From: Desarmillaria ectypa
Taxonomy: Eukaryota; Basidiomycota; Agaricomycetes; Agaricales; Physalacriaceae
Direction of reading: 5' to 3'
DNA length: 64,000 nucleotides
NCBI GenBank assembly: GCA_030407005.1
Contig: JAUDYN010000004.1
Coordinates: 1,798,001 to 1,862,000 of the forward strand
Under the pieces are notes generated by a model. It was not told the origin of the DNA. It worked only from the letters and a program-made list of their open reading frames with translations, and made no database searches. Shown here in pieces: positions 43,448 to 55,090 of the stretch; within the stretch, counting starts at the first letter, position 1; every line of letters starts with the position of its first letter. The translations under genes and the position numbers were made by a program.

Positions 43448-45391
43448 TCACTGCTCAGACCCATTTGTAATCGCCGATTTCTGACTACGAAGCGAATGTC
43501 GACTATTTAACGACCGGACAGACGGGAACAATGGCCGCTCCCCTAGTTTGTGTGTACATCGTCGGGTATAACGTGTGGAAAGGGAGCTAACACCCCACTC
43601 GTACACCGTCAGAGTCGAAGGATTTCCCACCTCATCAAGTTCCACCTCATATTCTCCCACCTGTCTAGGTCTAATTCCTTTAGTGCTGTGCCAAGAGTCC
43701 TGCGAATACCGCAATGTGAATTTTCGTAGGTGTGGGTTGTCGTGAACAATCTGCGTAGCAGTGTTCAGCATCTTTCCGTCCTCAGGTGAGTGCATCTTCG
43801 TTAATATGAAAGATTGCAGATGAGTGGACTTTGTATCTTGAATGGCTTGCGAAAAATCCTTCTATATTCCATACTCAGAAAAGAACACTCTGAAAAACGA
43901 GTGAGCTTACGACGTCGAAGGAGGGGTAGGCGTAACATGTCAAATCCAGGTGTGAGAGTTGCGGGCAAGAAGACAGGAAATTGCGTAGCAGACTCCCGTG
44001 GTCGTGATCTATCTTGACATGGAATGACAGATCGAACCATATACTCAACGATGAAAGCGACGTCAGTGATTCAAGAATAGAACATAAGTAAGGGATCGAC
44101 GACGTCGAGGACAAGAGGGTGGTCAGGGAAAGACATTTAATCAGGGAAGGGTGAGGTAGCGTAGCGACATATTTCAACGTCCCTGTAAAGGCCTCAAGAC
44201 GGGGCAGCGCCATCGGAGGAAGAACCAGGGATGCAGGAAAATTATCCCCTCCAGCATATTGCAGGTTAAGTTTCTGAAGCGAAGGGTGTGCGAGTAAGAA
44301 ATCCGTGAATGTGGGTTCTTTGATCCAGGATACACGTTGTCGTTTCTTCGGCTGGATGGAGAGGTCGCCTAGAGTAAGACACCTAAGATGGGGCCACCAT
44401 CCATGTGTTATGTGGCGGATGTCGAAAAGTCGTGGTGATGGTGCTGCCCCACCGATAGCGAGCCTTTCAAGACGAGGACATCGCTCGATGATCATTTCCC
44501 AGAATCGTTTCGGTATTTTCTCAATGTCGGGCAGGGCATCTAGAACCCCAGTACTCGAGTTAGTAGTAGGCTAGAATCACAAGGAAAGTAACAAACCCGG
44601 TACCCAAGCAAGGGATTGTTTGATTATGAAGGAGAATGCCGTAAGGTCGCTGAAGTCGTAAAGCTTTATTTATCAATTGTAACCGTCAGTGTTTGAGGCT
44701 AGTGCAGACTGAGTTAGAACTTACATTACTAGCCGGATTCAGTTTCCGGGTTCCAACGCTCGTACCAATGCTCTTAAGTAAAGGACATCTAGATGAGTAG
44801 CCCAGGCGTTGGTCGGATTTCACGGCGAACCCAAGGTAAAAACTCACGAATTTCGTAAAACAAGCCATAAATAATCGTCGGGCATTTCAACGCCGTCCCA
44901 AAAGAATGTGTGAAGCGATGGCATGAAGCGTACGGTCCGTATGAGTAGGTCGACTACCTCGGATTCGTTTAGTGAGACGTCTGTTGCAGTCCATTCAATA
45001 TTGTTGGGGTGAACGATCAATTTCGTAACATGTCGAGCCATATCAGGATGCTTCAATAGCATGCTTAACACCACCTTGCACTGTCCATTCGTCTTGAGAT
45101 CAACGTTGCGATACAAGCGCGAGGCTAACAGTGCACGCATGCTGTGAGACTAAGATGACTGATCAGCGACTACAAATACACAGTACCAAGTTCAAGACTT
45201 ACTGTTAGACTCAGGTTTAAGATATCTCGGAGTGTAGGAATTCGTCTGGCAATTTCTTGGAAAACATCTGGTGGCAGTCTCTCAATCGATACCAGAAGCT
45301 TAGAGGAGCGAGGATCAGGAGCAGCCTTTGTCAAGAAGAAGGCTTTGACTCGCGATATCGATCGTGAACGTGAGGGAGAGAACACACCCAT
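43448..45391 (-). CDS. F-box protein with LRR-like C-terminal half
   Basis: Start taken at ATG 45391 (MGVFSPSRSRSISRVKAF, context acaATGg); an in-frame ATG at 45520 would add about 43 residues. The F-box reads IERLPPDVFQEIARRIPTLR-DILNLSLT, followed by exons ALLASRLYRNVDLKTNGQCK, LLKHPDMARHVTKLIVHPNN, LLIRTVRFMPSLHTFFWDG, CPLLKSIGTSVG, RFWEMIIERCPRLERLAIGG, WWPHLRCLTLGDLS, FLLAHPSLQKLNLQYAGG, CPQLSHLDLTCYA and a last exon ending NGSEQ at TGA 43448. The L-x-x-L-x-L spacing suggests irregular leucine-rich repeats. Such proteins are substrate adapters of SCF ubiquitin ligases and are expanded in mushrooms. Target unknown. Confidence 0.75.
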
Positions 45392-45520
45392 TGTGGCCGG
45401 GAGAAGTCGCTGGAGTGAAGAGTGGGGCTTTATATCTTTCTGGAGGTCTAGCCGAGATTGAATGATTAGCTCCCGCGACTGTCTAAGATTGTGAGATCGT
45501 CGACCAACCATGATGGCCAT

Positions 45521-46335
45521 AGCTTATATTTGATACTTGAGCAAGTTGAGCTAGGATGCTGATGGTGTTAATATCCTCGCATCCCAAATCAACGAAGTAA
45601 CTGACGGCCTAGATATTGTTTTGACGAAATGTAACGTTGTTAAGTATCCCCATAAAGTTCGGTCATCGCCAGTGGGCTCGGAGCAACCCCAAGCAGGAAG
45701 CCCAAGAATATTCCGTACTTCAGTTTGGCGAAAGGTAATTTTCTGTAGCTGAAATGCCTTGCCTATAGGCGGAGAGAGACGTCGAAGCTGGGTTCTAGGC
45801 CAATCTTCTCCTCCCGTCGTAATGTTCCATGACAACCGGGCCAAGCGAAGTTCGTATCTGAGCTTCTTGTTTCAGGACTTCGTAAAGTCAACAAACGAGC
45901 AAACAAAGAACGAAAGAGGGTGGACATAGAACGGCAGCCGCTCGCAAAGCGCCGATGGCGGTAGATGCGACGGGCGCTTGATCCAATTGGACTGTGCTCG
46001 CACCAACCACCATTGGGAAAGTGTGCTTAGGAACGTTTCACGAAGTTGAGACAGATGAATTTAGAGCCGAAGAGTCCCGAATCTCCTCTTGACCAATTAA
46101 TGAATACACTTTGACGCTGCGGAGTTGCCTGTTGGAGACCATGACGAGGTAAGATGATAGAATTATATTTTTGAACAAAGCAAAATAGATACGCTCCTAG
46201 AGAACACACGAGACAGGAAACCAAAGTAGTAAAGACAGAAGACCCAGAATAGCAGCTGCAAAAGCCCCGTTCATCCATTAATGCCAACTAACCAAAAGCT
46301 CAAATAGTCACGTTGGTGTCTGTGTCGTGCGTATT
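45521..46335. other. Region with a possible decayed F-box-like fragment
   Basis: A minus-strand frame at 45551-45844 (WNITTGGEDWPRTQLRRLSP, FRQTEVRNILGLPAWGC) looks protein-like but has no recognised domain, start or splice partners. An 86-codon minus frame at 46027-46287 has hydrophobic stretches but no motif. Possibly remnants of a neighbouring F-box paralogue; not supported as genes. Confidence 0.3.
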
Positions 46336-47339
46336 CTAGCCTTTGTTCAGCCCGAGAGCTTTAGGTACCGTCTCTTCGCACGGGCCAAGGAACAAGAAGT
46401 TAGCATCCTCGTCCCCATCGCTGCGGTCAAGATTGAAGACTGCAACCTGACCACCATTCTGGGATACCGCTTCAGCATATCCAGCAGCGGGATACACCTA
46501 TCCTGAGTAAGTAGGATAGAGCCCACGCGAATCAGAATCTCACCGTTGAGGACGTCCCAACCACTAAACATAAATCAGCCTCATCAACCAGCTTGTTGAT
46601 GACATCCAGGTAGAGTGGCATTTCTTCGAACCAGACTACACCAGGCCTCGCCAATGCATTGCATTTTGCACACCTCGGGAGCTCAGATTTTGAGATATCA
46701 GGATCCATGGAGTTTTTATCGACGAGCTCTTCCACGCTTCTGAGTCCCTCACAGATGGGGGAGGATCGGTCAAATTCAATGTGGCCACATCTCTTTGAGG
46801 TGCATTTGACGTCGAAGAGGCGTCCGTGCATTTCGAGTATGCGGGGCTGTGGTTCTTCTGGCTCCGAAGGATTGGAGGAAATGACATCGTTGAGAGCAAC
46901 GACGCTCAGGCCGTCGACATTCTGGGTGATGAGGGTGAATGTCGAGTTGGGTGCGTGGCGAGAGCGTATAGAAGATAGAGAGAGCTCGGCGAGGGCGCGA
47001 TGGGCAGCATTTGGTTTGACCTTGAGTGCTCTATCTCCCATCTATTCACATGGAATTTACGATAAAATGGCGCACTCACGCTTCGCTCCGATAATGATAA
47101 AACTGCCAGACAAGTGAAGGGTCGCGCTTGAAAGCCTGGGGTGTGGCAAGGGTCATTGCATTGTATTTTCGCCAGAGTCCACCGGCGCCACGAAAAATTG
47201 GTATTCCCGAAGCTGCAGAAAGCCCTGCACCTGCGACTACGATGATATGTTCAGCCTTTGAAAGGACTTTACTGAACTTTTTGTAATCTGAGCTTGGTGG
47301 CATAAGTGAGAGATAATTGCATGACGTCAGCAGGACCAT
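46336..47339 (-). CDS. SIRT5-like NAD+-dependent deacylase (sirtuin)
   Basis: Two in-frame starts: 47339 ([16 protein letters not shown]) and 47303 ([20 protein letters not shown]). Motifs: [20 protein letters not shown] (NAD-binding GAGxS), [24 protein letters not shown] with the Tyr-x-x-Arg pair that in SIRT5 recognises succinyl/malonyl-lysine, [15 protein letters not shown] with the catalytic His, two zinc CxxC-type pairs ([12 protein letters not shown] and [12 protein letters not shown]), [25 protein letters not shown]. Ends LGLNKG at TAG 46336. Three exons. The shorter start gives no obvious presequence; the longer adds a short hydrophobic N-terminus. Predicted to remove acidic acyl groups from lysine, probably in mitochondria or cytosol. 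Confidence 0.9.
47322..47329. promoter_or_regulatory. TGACGTCA palindrome between sirtuin and hemerythrin genes
   Basis: A perfect TGACGTCA located 19 bp upstream of the shorter sirtuin start (47303) and 53 bp upstream of the hemerythrin ATG (47383). If translation starts at 47339 it lies inside the sirtuin's first codons. Confidence 0.45.
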
Positions 47340-47382
47340 CTAGGCTCCTCTCGACAAAATCCAGCGCTTCCTATTCGCTACT

Positions 47383-48451
47383 ATGAAAGCCTCACTCTGT
47401 TCCGTTTTTTTAGCGCTGGGTCTTCAGGATTATTCTGGCTCATATCTTGACTGCCCTACTCAGATCTTCGATACGACACCCCTTCTGAACATTACTGTCC
47501 CAATGGTGTCCACCCAAGAGCAAATTCGGTCTGCTATAGATGCGTTTGAGTCTACTGCTCAGGGTACCAAGCCTGCCGACCTCTTTGATATGCAGAGCTG
47601 GATGATGGGTGGTGCCCACGTCAGTCTTGGCTATGGTTTACTCAGTCTCTATGAGGTTCGTAGGCCCGCATTTACTTCGCTCGCTGACTAACACAACATC
47701 AGCAAGCGGAAAACATTCAGCCTCAGGATGTCCAAGACTTTGTAGGATATTCGCTGCAATGGGTAGCTGCAATGGAAGAACATCACGAGTACGTTTTTCC
47801 TCCTCACCATTTATTCTGCTGGCTAATGCATGCATAGTCACGAAGACAGATTTTACTTGCCCATGTTCCCCTCCAAATTTGCCTCTACTGCTGGAACAGC
47901 CATTCACGACGAACATAAATCTTTTGCTGCCAACCTTCAGTCTATGCATGATTACCTTGTTTCCTGTCTGCCCAGCGGTGCGACCTATGGATACGGCACA
48001 GTCGCTGGGGAGCATGAACAACAAACATTTGACGGCAAGAAACTGAAGGAAATAGTGGACGGTATGATAGAGAACTGGTGCAAGCATGTAAGAGGCACCT
48101 CCCCGTGTATGCAGCAAAAGTACTGAGCTGCTTTCTTAGATGACGAACGAGCTAACTTACCTCTCACCGTCAAACCTTCGCGAGTCTGGTTTGACTGAAG
48201 ACGAACTCAAAAAGATTGGTGCTGAGACGGCAACGCATATGAAATCTCAGGCATGCCTTGAATAATTTATTCCCTCAGCCTTTTCTCATTCTGACATCTA
48301 GCCTAAAACAACGTTCGGTGTTTATGTTGTGATCCATACGCCAAGCTCATTAAGCTTCCCGCCTATGCCTGGTTTTGTCAAGAATTATATCATCCCTTAT
48401 CTTTTGTACCTTCCTTACCGTCGGTTGTGGAGGTTCGCGCCGAAGCTTTAG
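47383..48451 (+). CDS. Hemerythrin/HHE-domain protein
   Basis: Exons read MKASLCSVFLALGLQDYSGS, then VPMVSTQEQIRSAIDAFEST, DMQSWMMGGAHVSLGYGLLS, VQDFVGYSLQWVAAMEEHHD, HEDRFYLPMFPSKF (H-x-x-x-E type di-iron ligands), AIHDEHKSFAANLQSMHDYL, FDGKKLKEIVDGMIENWCKH, MTNELTYLSPSNLRESGLTE, then a C-terminal part with PPMPGFVKNYIIPYLLYLPY ending at TAG 48449-48451. The His/Glu spacing and helical pattern fit hemerythrin-like domains, which bind a di-iron centre and may sense or store oxygen or iron. About four introns. Paired head-to-head with the sirtuin. The short hydrophobic start might be a signal peptide. Function in fungi is not established. Confidence 0.75.
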
Positions 48452-48586
48452 CTTTGATTTGTTTAGTTATTCTGTCTGTATGTTGTTAGATATTTGATAC
48501 TTTGGTGGAAATGAATGTGCATGCGTCAAGCTGGAGGTCGATCTGACCACTATAGTCCACGTGGGATTTACATACGCGCTCACGCG

Positions 48587-48620
48587 TCTTCCTCTTCCTC
48601 TTCCTCTTCCTCTTCCTCTT
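48587..48620. repeat. TCTTCC microsatellite
   Basis: 34 bases, 5.7 copies of TCTTCC, about 50 bases upstream of the NCR1 ATG. In the NCR1 frame it would encode alternating Leu-Pro. Confidence 0.9.
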
Positions 48621-48668
48621 GCCCCCCATCACACTGTCATTTGTACGGTGCTCGACATTACTGCCACC

Positions 48669-51600
48669 ATGGCTGGGCAATGTGCAATGCGGGATACCTG
48701 TGGGAAGAAGGGTATATTTGGAAGGGACTTGCCATGTCCGTATAATGGGCCTCCAGTCCAAGTGCGTCATCAGTCTACCTCTGCAGCCGGAAGTCAACTA
48801 ATTAGCAGGACCCATAGCCAGATAACCGCGACCTCCTCACCTATATCTGTGGCGCTGACTTTGCTACAGGGCCCACGTGTTGTACCTCCGCCCAGCTCAC
48901 TACTCTCCGCGACAACTTTGCACAGGTCACCGGCCTTATTTCTTCCTGCCCTGCTTGCTTGAACAACTTCAAGTCTTTCTTTTGCTCCTTCACTTGCTCT
49001 CCAAACCAAGCATCTTTCCTGAATGTTACATCTACACAGTCGACCACGTCCGGCACGGCAGTCGCTTCCATCGACTTCTTTGTTGGAGATACCTTCTCTC
49101 AAGGTTTCTTCGACTCGTGTAAGAATGTCCAGATGGGAGCCACCAATGGATTTGCCATGGATCTAATTGGAGGCGGGGCGAAGGATCCCAAAGCGTTCCT
49201 CAAGTACCTTGGAGACGAGAAGCCCATTGGCAGTCCGTTTCAGATCGACTTCCCCCGGTCTTCTGTAGAGACCCCCGAGGGAATGGAGAGATTTGACTCT
49301 CCACCACGGAATTGTGCATCCACTAACCTTGGTAGTCGATGTTCCTGCATCGACTGCCCCGACATATGTCCATCTCTCCCGGACATACCGACCACTGCCA
49401 CGTGCAATGTAGGCGCTATTACGTGCCTATCATTCATTCTCATTCTTGTGTGGTCTCTGTGTGTCACGGGATTCTTGGGAGGTGCTGTTGTCGGGAGAAC
49501 CATCGGAAAACGTAGAGAGAGAGGTTACGAGAGAGTTGCTCTAAGTGCAGAGACAGCTTCACTTTCACCACGGTCGCATTCGCGAGGGCTAGTCGGTGCC
49601 GGTTCTCTGGCGCAGTATTTGGATGAGAATGAAACCGGGAACGGGTTGCATATAACGACGGAGGAAGATCTGGGACGGGGCGCGTCGTTATTGGATCCCG
49701 TGGAGACCGCGCAACCACGCCAGTATAAACTGAACAACGTCCTGAGGCGGGCGTTCTACCGGCTCGGACTCTGGGCAGCTTCCAGCCCATGGCTAACTTT
49801 CTTCATCTTCTTCACTCTTGTTGGACTGCTCAATATTGGATGGAAGAACTTCGAGATCGAAACAGACCCAGTACGGTTATGGGTTTCACCAACTTCGGAG
49901 AGCAAGATCCAAAAGGAATACTTCGATGAACATTTCGGGCCTTTCTATCGAACCGAACAAGTTTTCATCACCACTAGTGGCGAAGACAAGGGACCCGTTC
50001 TATCCTGGGACCACCTGAAGTACTGGTTTGACGTCGAGGCTGATATTCGCCGGTTGAAATCCCAGGGTGGATATACACTTGAAGACGTATGCTTCAAGCC
50101 GGCCGGTCCTGAGGGGGCTTGTATTGTTCAATCTCTCGCCGCGTGGTTTGGAAATGATCTAAGTGGGTACGACGAGAATACATGGGAGGGACATCTGCGA
50201 GGATGCGCCGAGTCCCCCGTGGAGTGTCTTCCCGATTTCCAGCAGCCGCTTGCACCACAGTATGTCTTGGGTGGTGTCCCATCGGACGAAGAGGGTCGGA
50301 AAATCTATTCTGGTGCAGAAGCTATGGTGGTTACTTACGTGGTTTCACATGCGCCTGGTGTGGAAGAATGGGAAGGACTTCTTCGCGCCTACCTCGTTGA
50401 TTTGTCTGAACGAGTCGGGGAGGAGGCCGGTCTGGAGCTGGGCTTCTCAACGGGAGTGTCACTGGAGGAGGAGATCAATAAGAGCACAAACACGGATGTG
50501 AAGATTGTTGTGCTTTCATATGTCGCGATGTTCGTTTACGTATCATTAGCTTTGGGCAGCGGGGTGCGCGCAGAAGAAGAAGGGGTGACTTCATCACTTG
50601 TCAGATGGGCAAGGAATTTTCCTGGTCTGTTCAAACGGGGTGCGTCTGGTGCCATGTCAATTGACTCGCGGACTACGCCACGATGGTTGCCTAGACTCCC
50701 ACGGACACTGTTCACTGCATCCAAGTTCACCCTCGCCCTGTTTAGCATATCCCTGGTCATTCTGTCGGTCTCATCGTCCGTAGGATTCTTCTCCGCGATC
50801 GGTGTCAAGGTTACCTTGATTATCGCGGAGGTCATACCATTCTTGATCTTGGCTGTGGGCGTGGATAACGTCTTTATCTTGGTGCACGAGTTGGGCAGAC
50901 AGAACATGCTTCATGGGCCTAACGCTGGGCTATCAGATGGAGGTGTATTGTCCCCTACCACCGATTCTTACTTATCGCGTGGGGGACACCTGTCGCCTTT
51001 TGATTCTTCGCATGACGAGGTGGATGCGGCGTCGGTTCCTTTATACTTTTCCGCAGAGGAACGGGTGGCACGGACGTTGGCTAAGATGGGTCCGTCGATC
51101 TTGCTGAGCTCAATAACGGAGACGGTTGCCTTTTCGTTGGGTGCTATAGTACCCATGCCGGCAGTGAGGAATTTTGCGTTATATGCAGCTGGGAGTGTGT
51201 TCTTAAACGCATTGCTCCAAGTTACTGTCTTTGTCAGTGCTTTGGCGTTGGATTTGCGGAGGTCCGAGGTACGTTTCGTTCGAGGCTTTGTATGGAGTGC
51301 TGCCATTAAATGGCATTCTAGTCTGGTCGTGTTGATTGCTTCCCGTGCATCAGAATTCCGAACCGTATCGAGCTACTGGATGTTCCCAGCAGCACTGAGC
51401 TTGGAAAAATTGCAAGATTCATAAAGAGGCATTATGCGCCATTCTTGTTGAAGCCTGCCGTGAAGGGCATCGTCGCTCTCGTATTCTCCGGCATATTTGT
51501 GGCTTCTGTCATTTCAATGCAGCATATAGAGCTTGGTCTTGGTGCGCTTGTTTTTTTTACGTCTTGTACTGCGTCTGATATATGATGCAGATCAACGTCT

Positions 51601-53072
51601 GGCATTGCCTTCTGAATCATATCTTGTACCATACTTCAATAAGCTCGATGAATACCTTGACGTCGGCCCTCCTGTCTACTTTGTCTCGACGGACATCAAC
51701 GTAACCCAGCGATCCGGGCAGCAGGCACTTTGTGGTCGATTTACAACATGCAATGAACTTTCTATCGCCAACATCCTTGAAGCCGAACGCAAACGCCCTG
51801 AAACGTCTTTCATCTCTGAGCCCAGCGCCTCTTGGATAGATGATTTCCTTGGGTGGTTAGATCCCGCTAAAGAGGCATGTTGTCGGGTGCGAAGGCGAAA
51901 CCCCCAAGTGTTTTGCACTGAGCGGGACTCACCTAGATTGTGCCAACCCTGTTATGAAGACAAGGAGCCTGCTTGGAATATCACAATGCGGGGGCTTCCA
52001 GAGGGCGACGAGTTCATGAAGTATTTACGCCAGTGGCTTATATCGCCCACAAATGAAGAATGCCCGCTGGCTGGGAAAGCTTCATTCGGTACAGCGCTAT
52101 CACTGAGTCAACCCGACGAGGAAGGACAAGGAACCGTAGTGGCGTCACACTTCAGGACATTCCATAAGCCGCTCAAGTCGCAGGCAGATTTTATCCACTC
52201 TTTTGAGGCAGCTCACCGAGTTGCGGATGATATTTCGGAGAAGACAGGATCATACGTTTTCCCATACTCACTGCATTACGTCTTTTTTGACCAATATGCG
52301 CATATTATCGCCATAACGCAGGAGGTCCTTGGACTCGGGTTGGGCGCAGTGTTATTGGTAACCGCAATCCTCCTGGGTTCATGGCGCACGGGTATGATTG
52401 TCACGGGTGTTGTGGGGCTTACAGTGATTACAGTCATGGGTGTGATGGCCGTTTGGGGCGTCAGTTTGAACGCCATCAGCTTGGTGAACTTGGTCATTTC
52501 GCTAGGCATCGCGGTGGAGTTCTGTGCGCATGTAGCAAGGGCATTTATGAGTGCAGGTTCGGGGCTTCCAGTGGATCACCCTGCAGGACAGAAGGAGCGA
52601 GATGAGAGAATGTGGACTGCTTTGGTTGATGTCGGGCCTTCGGTGAGTATGCAGCTTGGTCGGTAGCAGGGTTTTTAACGAATCCACCCTTAGGTTTTAT
52701 CTGGGATTACATTTACAAAGCTCATTGGAATGTGTGTATTGGCCTTAACACGTTCAAAGCTGTTAGAGGTCAGGCATACTGTCGTAGACAAGTGCGCTTA
52801 CTGACTCCTTTGGCAGATCTATTATTTCCGCATGTGGCTCACGCTCATTGTATCGGGTGCTTTGCATGGGCTGGTGTTGCTTCCTGTAATTCTTAGCGTC
52901 GCGGGAGGGCCAGGATTCCCTCTGCAAGAGGCTGACGAGGAATGGATGACGAATGCCATAAGAAATGATTATGAATATGCGTAAGTTGCTTGCTCCTGGG
53001 TGTCCTCGTTTACCAACTGCCATCTCTCACAGGCCCTTCTTGGCCGATGATGATTCGGTCGCTAGTGATTAG
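48669..53072 (+). CDS. NCR1: Niemann-Pick C1-type sterol transporter
   Basis: Full NPC1 layout. MAGQCAMRDTCGKKGIFGRD-LPCPYNGPP then, after an intron, PDNRDLLTYICGADF, TGPTCCTSAQ and SCPACLNNFKSFFCSFTCSP: the Cys-rich luminal sterol-binding domain. Then SRCSCIDCPDICPSLP, membrane helices (FILILVWSLCVTGFLGGAVV, SPWLTFFIFFTLVGLLNIGW), WVSPTSESKIQKEYFDEHFG, a large luminal loop, and the sterol-sensing domain (50.5-51.24 kb; LILAVGVDNVFILVHELGRQ). Later exons: IELGL-DQRLALPSESYLVPYF, CCRVRRRNPQVFCTERDS, LLGSWRTGMIVTGVVGLTVI, SLGIAVEFCAHVARAFM, VLSGITFTKLIGMCVLALTR, PLQEADEEWMTNAIRNDYEY-A, ending PFLADDDSVASD at TAG 53070-53072. Six introns or so. It moves cholesterol/ergosterol out of the vacuole. 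The ATG has a near-perfect context (gccaccATGg) yet leaves no signal peptide. Confidence 0.93.
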
Positions 53073-53384
53073 ATCGGTTTGTATTATTTGGATTGCTATA
53101 CGGACAGCCGTGTATTTTATAATTACATCTGCAAGTAATTTCATTGACCAGTGCACAGGCGACTGTCCCGAATTACCGGTGACCCAGGTGCAAACTGATG
53201 CACCAGTGCCTACTGCTTGAGGAATACTGACTAAGCTCACGACTATCCGTCGTTCGTTGTCTTAGTTTCTTGCACCTATACCACCACCACCACAAACCAC
53301 AGCCTGGCCATCGCAAGCGCCATACTACGTTTCGAACGACGGCTCAACGAGGGTCCCCCATCTTGTTGCTACTGGCGTACCACT

Positions 53385-53545
53385 GTCGAAGGATATCAGC
53401 GTTTTCGAACGGCTCAGGGAGCAGGGGGAAGGCCGAGAGTACTATTTTGAAGGGTGATGATAAAGGAGAGGTGGCAGAAAGTGATGGTACGTCTTGCCCT
53501 TCTCGACCACCAAAGAGGGGGTCCTCGTCGATGGCTGTTGCCTTG
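53385..53545 (+). repeat. Diverged copy of 6990-7150
   Basis: Shares aaggatatc-gcgttttcgaac, ggctcagg, aaggagag-tggc and cgtcgatggctg in the same order with substitutions and small indels. The frame is broken by TGATGA near 53455. Lies just after NCR1. Confidence 0.7.
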
Positions 53546-53619
53546 CATGAATAATTGTATCATGGCATTTCGAAGTAATATCAGCTATAGGTTTTCATTG
53601 TGAGTAATGTTCTTGAGAA

Positions 53620-53950
53620 TTGAATGAATTGATTGTACCCTTGCATAACGTCGTCTGCGTATCGTTGGATTTGGGCAGCGGGGTACGCGCAAGGAATTTC
53701 CCTGCGATTCTTCGCATGACGGGGTGTAATTTGGTCGAAGCAGCGTTTTTCATCAACCCACCCTCAGTATTATATTTACAAAGCCCATTGGAATGGCCTT
53801 AACACGTTTAAAGCTATTAGAGGGCAGACACACTTTTGTAGACAAGTGCGTTTACTGACTCCTTCATGTGGCTCACGGGCCGGTGCTACTTCCTGTACAT
53901 AATCCTTAACATTGGGCGAGGACCATACAACGAATACTATAAGAAATGAA
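53620..53950 (+). pseudogene. Decayed, internally deleted copy of NCR1 3' half
   Basis: Ordered matches to NCR1: gggcagcggggtacgcgc (50551-50575), aaggaatttccctg (near 50608), gattcttcgcatgac (51002), then a near-continuous block equal to 52668-52800 (acatttacaaagc-cattggaatg, ccttaacacgtt-aaagct, gtagacaagtgcg-ttactgact), then catgtggctcac, a counterpart of gggctggtgttgcttcctgt, and ataagaaatga (52960). The copy includes NCR1 intron DNA, so it arose from genomic DNA, not mRNA. No usable frame remains. Confidence 0.8.
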
Positions 53951-54024
53951 GTTTGTTAGGTAACTTGATAGTACCTTTTCAATATGTACATGAAAATCCA
54001 AGCATCTTTTTAAGTACAAGTATC

Positions 54025-54904
54025 TTAATCCCGCATAGGCGATCTGGATCGGCTGTCCCGAATATCATCCCGGCTGTGGCTCCTCCTACCCCTGCTGACA
54101 GACCTAGACCGACTCCTGCTCCTACTATATCTGGAATACGACGAGTATGATGACCTCGAACGGGAACGCGAGTAAGACCTCGACCTTGAGCGACTGGAGC
54201 GAACAGAATAACTTTTCGACCTAGACTTTCTGCCGTAACCTCCCCGCTGATAACTCGGGGAACGCCTCCTGGGTCCGAGTCGGTCACCACTCCGGCGTGG
54301 AGGTGACCGAGAGCGCGAACGTGTGCGAGAACGTCCCGGACGATAGAAGCCCCCACCTCTTCTGCTACCTCTTCCTCCTCTATACCCATCCCATCCTCCT
54401 CGACGACGGAATCTTCCAGGTGGAGAGCGCGAACGTGACCGAGATTGGGAGTACGAACGAGAGAAGGAACGTGCGCCCCGACGCGGCCTGGGAGAACGCG
54501 AACGCGACCGTACTGGAAGATTAGATAGCTCGACTTTGAGTATAGCACCATCAAGTTGGCCACCATTCATATGTGAGGCAGCTTTGTGTGCTGAAGAAGG
54601 GTCAGAGTACTCCAAGGCAGCCTTTCCTCTGTTTTGCCCAGCTGTAAGTAGTAGGCTCATCAGCAAAGATAAAATGGAACGCAATACAATACGCACATTT
54701 TCCAAACAACGGCAGGTCAATTTTTGTTATATGACCATAAAAGCCAAAGATCGTTTGGAGGTGGGATTCGACGACATTTCTAGTGAGGTTTGTTACGATG
54801 ACGACCTTGGCGTTGGCATTTGGAGACGAGGGTGGAGACATGGATGCATCGCGGTATCTGTCTTGCAACGGTTTTGGCGACGTCGAACGTCCTCGGCTCG
54901 ACAT
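54025..54904 (-). CDS. RNPS1-like SR-rich splicing/EJC protein
   Basis: Two exons. From ATG 54902-54904: MSSRGRSTSPKPLQDRYRDA, then an RRM split by an intron: KVVIVTNLTRNVVESHLQTI, FGFYGHITKIDLPLFGK, GQNRGKAALEYSDPSSAHKA, ASHMNGGQLDGAILKVELS. The HMNGGQLDG phrase and the TNLTRNV start are typical of RNPS1, the RRM protein of the exon-junction-linked ASAP/PSAP complexes. The C-terminal 150 residues are almost pure Arg/Ser with Gly (RSRSRSPP, SRSRSRSSYSSYSRYSRSRS), the substrate of SR kinases, ending SRSPMRD at TAA 54025. Nuclear; acts in splicing and RNA surveillance. Confidence 0.85.
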
Positions 54905-55090
54905 GGTGGTTTTGATGGAAGACGCGCTGTAGGCGTAGCACAACAAAGCATAATATAGTTTCTCACGACCCAGAGACCGGCCCGGTACATAAACTATAGG
55001 TAGTTGATATGCAGCTGAGCACTGTGCTAACATTTTCATTCAATTCCACTCGCTGTACTATTTTACAGTGGCTGAATCATAGAGACATCG

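Noticed and set aside
48515..48745. Serine-repeat frame through the TCTTCC microsatellite
   Set aside because: The Ser run is only the repeat read in another frame; sequence after it has no motif while the NCR1 frame does.
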